This document shows, piece by piece, positions 28,642-40,480 of a DNA stretch of 64,000 nucleotides. The first letter of the stretch is position 1. Every line of letters starts with the position of its first letter. A model generated the notes under the pieces. That model made no database searches and was not told where the DNA came from. It saw only the letters and a program-made list of their open reading frames with translations. The DNA is from Isoetes taiwanensis (taxonomy: Eukaryota; Streptophyta; Lycopodiopsida; Isoetales; Isoetaceae), in the NCBI GenBank assembly GCA_021234155.1, contig JAJEKV010000034.1, forward strand, positions 7,300,028-7,364,027. The letters run 5' to 3'. Position numbers and translations under genes: made by a program.

Positions 28642-31600
28642 GAAATATGCTATCAAAATTGTTGCTCCTAAGTGCCTGATGCTTACCTTGTCAAACTTCG
28701 CAAGCAAGACCTCCCGACCAAGAAGACCCACTCTTGAGTTTTTGGTGGCGGTTCTAGTGGGAGACCTTGGCATGGGCTTTCTGTGTTTGTTTGCGAGGAG
28801 ATTTTCTTCGAGATGTCTTTGTTCCAAGCGGCTTCATCATGATCTCTTCCCTGGTGCTTCAGCTCTCTGAAAATGCAAGCTTTTGGCTATGGAGGTCCTG
28901 ATCTTGGCTATGGAGGTTCGAATATGGATGTCAAGCTTTCGACTATGGAGGTTCGAGCGGGAGGGAGGTTGAACAGAGAGCGGGAGGAGAGTTCAAAATT
29001 ATTTGCCCTATTAATGATTCATTCCAAGAACAATAATTTCTGGGGGGAGGGATTTCCTTACATTTTGAATTTGTAAATGTAAAATACGGGCACTTTTTTT
29101 GCCCACCCTTTCATGCTTCTACCCGACTATTTGCTTTCATATTGCATTAAGACTGTTGGGTTATATTGTATCTTTAGAATTTGAGGTGGTCTATACGATC
29201 TTTAGAATTTTAAACAGAAAAAACTTAGGTTCTTTGGGCTTCCCCTATTAACTTATATTTGTATTTTTGAGTGTTGAAACAAAATCAACTTTTTTCATGT
29301 CCTATCTTTTGTAGAATACTTTTTCATCTCCATTTCAATAATTTCTTCAATCTTTGTTGTTCCAACATTTTTCTTGCTTCAATACTTTGCTTAAGTGTTC
29401 TTATTTGTTGCTTTCTTTTGCCTTTTGTCCCGTCATTTGGGCTTTTTTTGTTCTATCTTTTGTCTAAGATGGGAATTTGCCTCAATTGCAAGAAAAGTAG
29501 AGAGTCTTTTTGGGTTGCTCGAAGGGTAAACCCGAGGGAGGTTCTGATGTTTAATGAATATCCTTTGAATATACTTAATGAATGGTGTAGATTAGTGTGG
29601 AGGAAGGAATAAGAGGAGACTATGCCAATTGGAGGGCCAGAAATAATAGACAGAAAAAGGATGTTTTTTGCATTTGTTTCCAAATTGGGTTCTTCGGAAT
29701 ATGCTTGGAACTATAAGATTGCATGCGTACATCATTTGAAACGCATCCATTTCGGAACGAAGGAGAATTGTGGTGTCTGACTAGTTTTGTGGGGTCGTCC
29801 TTAGTTTTTCGCTATCACTACGTGTTATGCTTATTTAAACTATTGAATTTGAAGTGATCTGGATGATTTTCTCTTTCCTTAGGTCAAATCAAGAAGACAG
29901 TTTCTTTTGCCTCATCGAAAGGGTGTAAGGGTCAGTGTTGGTTTATCAAAGTTTTTTCGCATGGAAGGGCAGCTTTTGCAGCCAAACACGTCGTTTTTTC
30001 TGAAGTGGGTTGGACGTGAACGAGTCTTTGATCAATCATATGAAACGTATGACACATTCTATTTATAGACGATAAGAGTTCAGTAACTGGTGTTGTGCAT
30101 ACCACGATTTAACCTTGTGGGGGTTGATTTTACTACGGTATAGAGGGCAACCCTCTGTTGCGTCAACAACTTTTTTCTATTGAGAGTAAGGCCATTTGCT
30201 CATTTTCTAGTCTCTGTAGCCTATAAGGTTAAGTGTTGTGCCTTTTCATATTGTGAGTTTGCTGAAAAATTATAAACAAATTGAGTATTAACTAAAATTT
30301 GTGTCATCTAATTCGCATATATTTCCGGCATTGAAGCCGCAAAAGCAAAATATAAGAAGTAAAAGGTTAATTGTTGTGCCTTTTCATGTTGTGAGTTTGC
30401 TGAAAAATTATAAAAAAGTTGAGCATTAACTAAAATTTGTGTCATCTAATTCACATATATTTCAGGCAATAAAGCCACAAATCACCATAAAGGATCCCAT
30501 TTTTGTAAAGCAAAACATAAGAAGTAAATTGATCACAATGTAACAAATATGTACCGTCTGATTCTCATATTTCTAATATGATACCACACGTGTTGTAAAA
30601 CTGCATGTTTCATGTATCGAAGTCATATTTTCTTGACCAACAACTGCATGTTTCGTGTATCAGAGTCATATTTTGTTGACCTTTCATAATGCCCTATTGT
30701 GATCTATATACTTCCAGTTGCATAGTCATCACAACAGTGCAAAAATGTCTACGTATCATGTAACGTTCCTAACCGACATGCCCTTAACCAACTAGGCAAA
30801 ACCGTCTAGACATTTATGAGTAGTCGCTTCTACCCATTTATGCCGGTGTCTCGGGAACGCCCCACAGGCACATTCAAGGTTCGAATACTCGAGCGGTCTA
30901 CCATGGGCCCGTTACATATCAACAGGTCTTCCAACGGGCAACCCATTGATGCGTTAACAGCTTGTTGATTGAGTTCTTGTATGCAATTTTCCTTTTTCTT
31001 TTTGAAGAACGTTTTACCATTTTATAGTACAAATAAGTATACATTAAAAAAATAGTGGTAAACTAACATCATTTACTAAAGGTAAGAAAGCTTTCCAAAA
31101 AACCGCTTTGTCTGAAGGTCTCGTTGTAGTGATTGAAAAGGACTGGGAAATTTGCATGTCGATGTTGCTTCCAAAATCTCGATAAACAAGAAATGTGTTT
31201 TGACTAGGACTATTGAAGCAGCCCCAACAAAATCCTCTAACTACTGAAACAAGCATTGAACTCAAGTCTGAACTAGCGCCAATTTTGCACAAACCGCAAA
31301 GCAATGCTCAATTGTTTAATATGGTGGGTCATCTCACTCCATCCTTTCTTTCTCTTAAACATAGAATTCTTTTTGAAATCTTTTGTTGCAGGACCTCCTT
31401 GGAATGTTTGATATCCCTTTGATGTCAAAAAGCCTGCAAGGCACGAGAAAAACACGTGACTTGTAAGATCACCTTGCATGTTCTTTCTCATGCTAAATTA
31501 AACCAGCAAAATAGCAACACCACGTTGGCTTTGAGGCACACAAGTTTGTGGAGTGTTGATTCACATGATGTCCAGTTCAATCGAATGAAGGGTTAATACA

Positions 31601-32013
31601 CATGTCCAAGGTTATGTTCCGTGACCCACTAGGACCTTGAAATTTTTGGAAATTACCTTGTTGGTTTACTTGCAAGAACCTCGTTTGTGTTGTTCGAATG
31701 ACTATCTTTGATCCGTTGACAGAATTCGGGTTCTGTGGATGACGTATTTAGCCTCCTAGGTGTCGGATGTCATCCATAGTTAAACCCACAAACGGCAATG
31801 CCACTCGCGGCAAACGCCCCGCGTGGCAATGCCTGTGGTTTACCACAGGTAACTGGGTGGGTTGCCTAGTGCATTTCTAGTGCAGTGCTGGAAATCACCT
31901 ACAGTCAGTACGGCAACACGAATCCGACATGTACAATCCAACGTGGCATTACATAGACCTATTCAACGAAACCTCGAAGCCCTCACATTTATTTTAGGGT
32001 TTAATGTTTGACC
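28642..32013. other. Long intergenic stretch with local tandem duplications
   Basis: No gene is convincing. I see CTATGGAGGT-type repeats at 28890-28955, a 135-base tandem duplication at about 30229-30497 (unit with GTGAGTTTGCTGAAAAATTA), and a 46-base tandem pair at about 30598-30685 (ACTGCATGTTTC). A palindrome GCCTGTGGTTTACCACAGG lies at about 31830-31850. Short frames at 29271-29612 and 31044-31304 are low-complexity and unrecognised. Confidence 0.5.
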
Positions 32014-33540
32014 ATGGCTTCCTCCGTTCGTTTCCTTCCTTCTAAGCTTGGATTTGCAAGATCTGGAGGCCTAGACATTGGAAAGTGTTCTGGGTTTACT
32101 GGTTTTAGTGGCCTGTTTATTGCAAGGGCGGCGACTTCCAGAAATGTATTTGAAAATGGTAATAATGATGAATATAACCATTATCAGGTTTTAGGATTGA
32201 ATCAGAGCGCCACATCTCAAGATGTCAAGATTGCTTTTCGGCAGCTTGTTCATAAGGTATGTGTCTGCAGAAATTTGAAGTTCTTGTGATGCGATTCCAT
32301 TTGATGTGCCTATGTTCAGATTTTTTTGATGCTTCTTTTATAGAGAATAAGATTTCGAATTTGAGAGTCGTTTTATCTGGATAAGGAAATGAATAGAAGG
32401 TTAAACACTATGTCTAACATCAGTTGGTTGAACTTTGTCCCCGTACCAATCAATGATTTATGAGTTGGGAAGCTCTTATTCTGATAGGCCTAAGAATTTG
32501 CTATAGCATAGTCTCTGATTTATGAAATGTAAGTGTTATATACTAAGGCACAATGATAATGACAGGTTTCCATGTGCAGTACCATCCTGATGTCAATAAA
32601 AGAGATGGAGCAGATGTCATATTTAAGAAAATTCGGCATGCTTATGAGGTAGGGCCATTCAGAATATTGTCCTTGCATAATTTCTTAAGATTATTTAACG
32701 TAAACGTGTGTGTCTTATGTCAGGTGTTATCAAATGCAGCAAGCAGACGCGAATATGACAGGTCCTTGAGGGAACTATCTTTGAGAAGGGAATATGATCA
32801 GTTTGCGGAGCCCTTCGAAAAGGAAAAGTATTATTACCCAAAACAAGGTGGAAAAGTTTACAGCAGAATGGAGCATAGCAAGTCTACATTTCAAAACACA
32901 GAGCAGACGTATAGAAATAAACAGGTCAGTTTTGATGCTTTAATCAGATGATTCTACATACACATGCTGAAGTATTGAGGTATTATATGTGTGGACACAG
33001 GTGCCCAAAGATGATGTATATGAGAAGGAAAATGTTGAGCTTCCAAATGGCAGATCATTTCGGAGTAAATTCAATAGAAATAGGCAACGTGCAGCATATA
33101 ACAATAAGGATGTGTATCAAAGACATGATAATTATTATGCTAATTATTTTGACGATAACGTTGGGAGTGACCTGCTCCGTCTCCAAAACTGCATAACTGA
33201 AGCATTATTTGGTCTTTGGATTTTGGCATTGGCTCGCCACATTCATATTGTTCAGAATGCCTTGACGTTGTTTGTGGTGTTCATGGTTTCAAGGCGGCAA
33301 CTTTGTGTTGGATACAAGGTAGCATTCGTTTTGTCATGGCTTATTGGAGGTGGTGGTGGACTTAGCTTGGCATTCATGTTGCTTTTCACAAGCTGGACAT
33401 TGGGATCTGCTTATGGTGTTCCAGCAGCTGTCTACATGTCTGGCATTTGGCTTAATTGCAGGCATTGTTTTCCTTTACCAACCATTGTGGTGATGATAAT
33501 GGCTTATCAATGCATTCAGCAGCAACCCTCAGTTCAATAG
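32014..33540 (+). CDS. J-domain (DnaJ-like) membrane protein, probably plastid-targeted, four exons
   Basis: Exons 32014-32256, 32580-32648, 32724-32924 and 33001-33540 all have GT/AG borders and keep frame, giving about 350 residues. The Ser/Arg-rich, acid-poor first ~50 residues look like a plastid or mitochondrial leader. The J domain (about 55-120) has NHYQVLGLNQSATSQDVKIA and HPDVNKRDGADVIFKKIRHA; the HPD tripeptide that activates Hsp70 is intact and is split from the first helix by an intron. The last ~120 residues carry three or four hydrophobic segments (FVLSWLIGGGGGLSLAFMLL). Family knowledge: such plant DJC-type proteins recruit Hsp70 to a membrane. The ATG at 32014 precedes the leader. 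This is the best host gene in the window. Confidence 0.9.
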
Positions 33541-35740
33541 GGGGACAGTTCTAGTAAAGAATCGTTTGTATTGTTTTCACTTGGACTAAAAGGCAAAATG
33601 CATTTGATAAAATATTACAAGATGAAATCAATTACCTGTTTCTGAAACAGGTGGTTTTTATCAATGTAGAGTTGCTGCATATAGTAGGAAATGGCAGGCT
33701 ACTCTCTAAGAGCCTTTTTGGATTCAAAAAGCTAAGTATTTTGTTTAAATAATTTAGAGGATGCGAGAAGTTGAATCAAAAGAATGCAACCTAATACATA
33801 ATTTAGATTATACATTACATATCACACCTTCACGATCTTTTGGTGGCTTCAGAATGCTCTCGATTGCTCTCTTCAATTCTGGTGGTTTGCGTTCATAGAC
33901 TCGGCAAAGCTTGGCGCAAGTACAGAAAATCCGAGACCAAAGCAAAATCGCCGCTGCTAATTTTTTCCAAGGATCCTGGTAAGTAGCTGTCTAGTAACAA
34001 TGCCCAACCTTTTGTCGGGTACGAAACCTGATCCTAACCTTTTGTCATCTACGAAACCCGATCCTGCTGCTCATTCAAAGAAAGATTGTCGACTTCTCAA
34101 CAGTCCAAAGGACAACCAGTAAATCATGTAGAAAAAACTGAAAAGAAGAGCGCCGTAATGCTTTTCCTTCCCATGGGCTACGTACTTACGCGAATAAACT
34201 ACGTCACAACAAACGTAAGTATCTTGCAAGCTAGCACAACCAGATGACCTACACTTCATCTTGCAAGCCATGGCAAGTTGGAACTCCGAGGTCAATCAGG
34301 TCAATTCAATCCTCGAATTTATTTTATTTGTAAGTTTTGAGTATTGTCTTGAGCAGTTTATTGATAGCAAATTAGAAAAACTGAAGACATTGTGGTAGGA
34401 AATTGCTGTAAGTCTTTAAACATAAAGAATTAACTTAAAAAAATAAATGTTTATAAAATCTAGCTCTAAGTTTAGTTTAATGTTATTGCATGGCTGAAAT
34501 GGGAGTAGACACTTGACACAGACTAGCAGTGGTCTTGAGTGAAGCACTTTGCTGGGAATGAATATTGTTATATTTTTGGTTAGCCACAGTCATAGACATT
34601 AGATAATTAGAGCAATGAACTTAAAAAACATGTGTTCCCTGTGTCATGATACTCATAAATAAACTTAATTGTTGTAATGAGAGTAGTTTGATATCATAAT
34701 AACCAGTCCCATTACGTTGGCAAATGCTTTTTCCCAAATTTTGGTTGGGAGAAAAAAAACAAGGTGCTACGCACGGAGGGTTGCCCTCAGTGGCCTGAGG
34801 GTGTGTTTGCATGTTTTTTTTATTTTGTCTAAATTTGTCTAGCGACATGCCTAATCTCGTAGCAAAGAATCTTATTCCACTATTTAAAACCTCGCATTTA
34901 ATTAGAAAGCAAAATGGTTCTATTTGTACGTCGACAAGTGGAGGAAGTATGGGCTCCTACATTTTGTATGCATCAAGTAGTGAATAAATTTTAGAATAAA
35001 CCCTATACTATTGTTTAAGCTGTGCCTAAGGACTCTCAAAACTTTTGGGCTTCATCAACAACAAATGTTAAAGATTTAGTAATGCAAAAATTATACATGT
35101 AAGAATAGTTCATTTTGTATCTAAACAATGTGAAGAATGTTATATAAGGATCAATTTTCTTGCTCCTAATTTCAAACTCTCATGCATGCACTCTCCATAG
35201 AATTGTATGCACTCTCCATCGAATTGTACTATTCTTGCATCATGAGAGGCAAGTTTTCCTTCACTTGTTAATCGTTCTTTTTAATAGAATGTAATGTGAA
35301 TTATTTTTTTAACAGAATGTAATGTGATGGCACTCAATGTATGATGGTTTTAGACATTTGAATACTTTTATATTTAGCATGATGGTGCTCATTTGCTCCT
35401 TTATAGTTAGAACCTTAAAGCAATTGATGTGGAACTTAAACTCTGCAATAGGCACAAAAGTCTAAGCTACCGTGAGCTTATTAAGACTGAGTAAGAGGAA
35501 AAACAATTGCTATTCTATTCATCCTATGTTCACCCTAATCAAGGGCATTGAAACATAAAAAAAAAAAAAAAAAAATGCTAAGAGAGCGGGGTTGAGGCAA
35601 AGGAAAGAATTATAAAATATTAATGTGTGCTAATATGTTCACAGAAGGAACAAAGAAGAGCAAAATTTTGTTTTACCTTAGAAATTCAATGCAAAGCTGT
35701 GAATTTTTGTGTCTCTTGGTTGCGGCACGTTTTGAACCGG
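33541..35740. other. Intergenic, no gene recognised
   Basis: A 33-base tandem pair (AACCTTTTGTC...CGAAACC.GATCCT) lies at 33990-34070. A 20-base A run lies at about 35557-35576. Otherwise AT-rich sequence with only short random frames. Confidence 0.45.
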
Positions 35741-36514
35741 CTACATTTGCAGCGTCTTGTTCGGCTGGAAGTCCGCCGTCGTGATCGGCGACACGATCGA
35801 CAGTTGCTTCCTGTCCTTGATCTGCGAGAGCATCACGTACAGCAGCCCGGGCGTGAACGCCCTCCTCACGACCATGATCGCGTTGCCTTCTATCGTGGAG
35901 CTCTGGCTCTTGTGCCCCGTCATGGCGTACGCGAGCGCGAGCGGGAACGTCTTCTTGAAGATGGTCCTGGGCCCCTGGGGCCTGTACTCGACCAGCGTTC
36001 GCTTGACGTGCATGTGGTGGAGGGAGTCGTCGATGTGGACGATGATGCCTATCGGTTCCCGCCCGCTTTCGCCGATCTCTACGTCTGACCGTGTTCCGCC
36101 CGTTAGTTGACCACTTCTCGGTATGTCGATGTTGGTGGACGATTAGGACCACCGCATCCCGGCGGCGTACGTAAGGTATCCGGTGGAGCGGCCGGGTCGT
36201 CGGTCCATTTGCTCATCCGATCTTTCGGCGTCGCGTTATCCGCACTTTCGTACCTGCGTGGACGTCATTGGGAACATCTTGATTATGGCCATCGCGTTGT
36301 AATGCCGGACGTCCTGGTGGTGGGTGCACAGCACCGTGGTGTTTCGGTCGATCTTGCGGAGCGCCTCCTCCCTGTCGATGATGTGGGGCCCCAACGTTTG
36401 CGCGAGCTCGGCCTGGGTCGGCGGCCTCTCTCTTATGGCGTTGAGGAAGGTTACGTATTCCGGGTCGGTGGCGTGCCTGATGGACTGCGTCAGGTGGTAC
36501 TTCTTCGCTCGCAC
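35741..36514 (-). pseudogene. PIF1-type helicase C-terminal fragment, GC-rich, broken
   Basis: Two minus-strand blocks. The right one (36514-36240) reads YVTFLNAIRERPPTQAELAQ and LCTHHQDVRHYNAMAIIKMF. The left one (to 35741) has NIDIPRSGQLTGGTRSDVEI, then FPLALAYAMTGHKSQSSTIE and GLLYVMLSQIKDRKQLSIVS. These match the end of PIF1/Helitron-type helicases: a Q-loop-like HKSQ and a final YV.LSQ motif. In-frame stops and a frame change between the blocks break it. The stretch is markedly richer in G+C (about 60% by eye) than the AT-rich flanks, suggesting a different origin. PIF1 helicases unwind DNA; in plants such fragments are commonly Helitron-derived. Confidence 0.7.
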
Positions 36515-36655
36515 GAAGTGGGGGCTGTTGGCGAGGGGAGTAAAAAAAAAGGAAGGCTACCAAACAGGTTTTTGTTTAGTCTGTATTTTTTCCATGGGGT
36601 CTCATAATGTGGGATTTCTATTTGTTCTTATTCTCTTTGTATCAAATATGTTTAG

Positions 36656-37835
36656 GCTTGGGAGCTTTTACTAGAAGAGATTAAACAATCATCTCCTGCG
36701 CCGGCTTCATCGAGCTCCAAAAGGTTTACATTAGGCAGTGCTCACATGCGACATTTGAATTTGTGCGGAATGGAACCAGAGACGTACATAAAAGGTTGGG
36801 AGACGAAGAAGGAGATGGATGAGTTTACCGATTTGGCAAAGAAGAAGAGGGCGAGTCTTACAAAGGAGAACAGCGACGGCCCCGCAGATGGTATGTGCAA
36901 CAGTGGTTTCTTTTTCTTTCCCTTTTTTGAGTTTTGGTTGTGTTAATGCGACTTTAGTTGTCATTTGCAGGTTTCTTGAAGTTCTTTTTAAGGTCGCAAA
37001 ATGTTGAGTGCGATTACGATGCTTTAGGGAAGGATGAGGCTACCGAGTTGTTGGGTAGTGTTACCAAAGGCGTTAACGGTTACCAATGTGCAATGCTGTA
37101 CTTTGGTTACAATGTGACTATTTCCGAATTGATGGAGATGCAAAACAGTCAAGCACAGAAGTTGATGTCAAGATTAATGCAAATGTATGGGCATGACCAT
37201 AAGGCAAAAAATCCGATGACAATAGAGAAAGTTACCTATCAAATTAATCCTGTAATTGCGGTCGAGCTTTTCGGGAACAAAGATTTTTTCCCGAGTCCAA
37301 CAGACGTTGGTAACACTTGATGTAACTGAATTATAGTTTTCTGAACAATAACGTTTGATAATGATAGTTAATGATAATGACAATTGATAATGTTTGATAA
37401 TGTTTTCATAGATAATAATAGGATGCAATTTTTCGTTTACTATAGCACCAGCTTCTTTATTATTTATACATGCAAAATTTTGCTTTTGCAGACAATGACT
37501 GCATGATATTGAAACCTATTTATATCTATTGCACTACATGTGTGGGGAGGGAGATGAAATATATAGGGCAATCATCGAATCCTTGGAAACGTATGAAACA
37601 ACATATGAAGAAGCCAAATAAGAAAATGGCTAAAGATGTTGAGAAGTATGGATGCATTTTGAACATGTTTCAGTTTGAGATATTGGGTCATGCCGCCAAT
37701 CGAGACGAGGCGAACATATTAGAAAAGCAATTTATACGGGAGTTTAACACTGTTTTGAATGGCTATAACAATTCGCGTGGCAACCCTTCAAGTTCAAAAA
37801 AAATTTGGTATTTGAGAAGAAATGGGAAATTATAA
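36656..37835 (+). CDS. GIY-YIG nuclease-domain protein, 3' exons of a multi-exon gene
   Basis: Three exons (36656-36890, 36971-37309, 37492-37835) have GT/AG borders and an uninterrupted 305-codon frame ending at TAA. The first exon follows a pyrimidine-rich intron end (TTTAG), so the 5' part is missing or upstream. The N-terminal 190 residues are unrecognised (EPETYIKGWETKKEMDEFTD, VTKGVNGYQCAMLYFGYN). The C-terminal ~110 residues form a GIY-YIG domain: IYIYCTT as first motif, KYIGQSSNPWKRMKQHM with the catalytic Arg, and ANILEKQFIREFN with the catalytic Glu. It resembles the homing-endonuclease branch more than the Penelope-type. Intact exons suggest a live gene or a recent element. Confidence 0.75.
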
Positions 37836-38592
37836 AATAAAACGACGTGACATGTAGGGTGCTGAATGTGTTGAGATTTGATACGACCTAACAGCTGTGT
37901 GGCATATATGAATGAGGTACATATATGGTTAATAAATTAGTTTTGTCCAATCCATGTAAGTTTTATTTAGTGGATCAACACTCTTACACTTTGTATGTGC
38001 TATTCCAAAGCACAAGTTTGAAATGGCGGATTTAAATAGCAACAATAATGCTAGGCATAACATGGAGTTAGAAATGGCTTGTGAGGTGTGTGTGCATTTT
38101 ATTGCCAAATATTAATGGGCTTCATTTTTCGAATCTTGCACTTTTAAAGACAAAGGGGAGCATTTAACCCTATAGATTTAAGAGAACAACTCATTATTAG
38201 CATGGAATGGAACAGGCAGCTTCGTCCATTACCTAAATTATCCTTCCTATTCATACTCTTACAATCTAAAGGTTGCAATATGCCATCTATTATCCCATAA
38301 AATAGGAAAATAGGAACGAAACAACCACAACACAACTTGCCATGCACCTTGTAATGAACATATTAACCTGTACGCAAGCGAAACAGCCCCCATGTGCTTT
38401 CCATTCAAGTTCACACACAAGTCAATAGGACTTTAATTTCCTGGCTGGCAATAAAGTATAAGGAAATACAGAATTGTGTTAACAAAATTGTGCGTATTTT
38501 CACAGCCGTGCTATAACAGCTTCAACTTCAGCTGGAGTATAGAGATGGAATTTTGGTGCAACCTTGGCAATATTACAATATTACAGGCATAA
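37836..38592. other. Intergenic, no gene recognised
   Basis: AT-rich with a few short frames. Nothing supported. Confidence 0.4.
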
Positions 38593-39525
38593 TTAGAGCT
38601 CGATATAAGTGAAGCCGCATGGACCAGTCCCAAATTTAGCTTGCATTGTGTATAAAGCTTTCTTTCCACCAACAATCCTCTTATCTACGGCCGTATTCCA
38701 TCTGTAATTTTCTGTTATCTCAATTCCCAAATATTTATAGCTATGAACACGTTCAATGGGCTTACCTTTAATCTGAAAAACATGTTTTTTCCTCGTGCCA
38801 AACATCATAATTTTTGTCTTGTCGAGATTGACTACCATTCCTGCTTGATCGCAAAAGGATGATAATACCTCTATATGTTGTTGCAAGCCTTCTGTTGTTC
38901 GTGCAAGGAGCACTATGTCGTCTGCATATAGAAGAAGCATGATAAGGTATCCTGCGAGCACTACTCCGTCATAGCAATTTATGTTAAGCCACCCTTCGAC
39001 TTCATCAATATAGATGCCAAATAACGTTGGAGATGCAGGACAGCCCTGTTTAACACCAAGATTACTGATTATTTGCTTATCACATTTCTTATTCAATGGA
39101 GTGCTCAATTCAGCAAGCACTCTCTCATATAACCTTGCTACAGCAAGTTGCAGTCCCTTAGGAACATTAATAGCATCTAATCTATCCATAAGTTTTTTTC
39201 TGGGTACAGTATCAAATGCTCTTTTCAAGTCCACAAAGCATGCATACATTGCCCTATTTATTCCCTTAGACTTCTCAATGACTACTCTTATTGTCGCTAG
39301 ATGGTCTCTAGTGGAGTAACCTGTACGAAAGCCGGCTTGCCCAATAGCTCTAATATCCTGATCGTCAGCCCATCTAGATAACTTATGTTCCACCGTTGTC
39401 CCAAAAAGCTTTGCCATAAGACTGCTTATCGTGACCGTGCGATAGTTGCTTGCTTTCGTTTTATCCCCACCTTTATGGATAGGAACGATACGACTTAACT
39501 GCCACTCCTTCGGATAATAAAGCAA
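38593..39525 (-). pseudogene. LINE reverse transcriptase fragment
   Basis: 310 codons of a non-LTR retrotransposon RT without start or end of the full protein. Visible motifs are WQLSRIVPIHKGGDKTKASN, ACFVDLKRAFDTVP (motif A), GVKQGCPASPTLFG (motif B) and LLLYADDIVLLA (catalytic YADD). Downstream is VHSYKYLGIEITENYRWNT. The frame is open throughout, yet the endonuclease part and the C-terminal zinc region are missing on either side, so the copy is truncated at both ends. 3' truncation is unusual for LINE insertions and points to later deletion. A related piece lies at 55790-56969. Confidence 0.9.
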
Positions 39526-40480
39526 TTGTATTTATTTGAAATCATAGATAGCTTGTCTAAAGGGAAGACCTTGTTTGGTTGCCCCGCTCCTGGCATAACT
39601 TGTATATGCCTATGAAAAGTTAAAACGAAGTTGTTTGACATTTGTGGAGTGGGACAACTCGTCTATTTAAAATTATTTAAACAAGAAAGATGCTTATCTG
39701 TAAAAGGCGAGTACTACATCTGGACTAGAACCGCTTGAAATACCACAGGTCAAAATTGCCATAGAGATGCTGCCTAGCTGATTGTGATGCAGGCGTGAAA
39801 CAAAGGACCAAATATTTGGAGCAGGACACCATTTAGCAGATGCAAAAGCCTGGCTGTGATGCACAAGGATCAACATATCTGAAGTAAAACTCAATAACAG
39901 ATGCAAAACCTTAGTTGGTTGTCATGGAGATGTGCAAGCAAGGGCTATATATTTAAGCAGAAAGCCGAGTGACTGGTTTTTGAGGCAACCGGATCAAAAT
40001 GCAAATTGCTTTTCCATTTCTTGTTGTATGACGACCCTAACAAGAAACAACTTAACAGTCCTTCGTTGGATCAGCACCCGCTGATTGAGACCACAACAAA
40101 GTGCTTGTTCTCTGGCTAACAACCCTAAAAGAGCATGAACTGAAGAACATCGCCAGAGTACCATAAACGGCCCAAATTCATGCAAAAATGTGATGGAATG
40201 AAAACAAACTGAAATGACGGACTAAGAGGCAAGAAGCTTACCATCTTTAACAGGCTGCAGCCGTGTTCCATTTGGTTTAAAATCTTTTCCCTTTGCGTTA
40301 GATTTATTCATTCATGATGAGATGCAATTCAAAGAGCTGCTTCATACCATACCCTAGACTGCCCTAGATTCTCAAAGATTTTATGAAGGTTCTTCTAGAT
40401 TCCTTTAGACTTTATGAGATTCCCTTAGATTTTGTTAGATTCTCCTAGCTTCTCATCTCCATAAAAGGTAACATATATAC
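39526..40480. other. Intergenic, no gene recognised
   Basis: Includes a TTAGATT/CTAGATTC-rich patch at 40360-40455. Exon 4 of the proteasome gene that ends at 40481 should lie here but I could not find it. Confidence 0.4.

Noticed and set aside
30880-30905. tRNA-like B box (GGTTCGAATAC)
   Set aside because: No A box at the right distance on the same strand.
37492-37835. Penelope-like element for the GIY-YIG domain
   Set aside because: No linked reverse transcriptase, and the domain lacks the Cys/His pattern typical of Penelope-type GIY-YIG.
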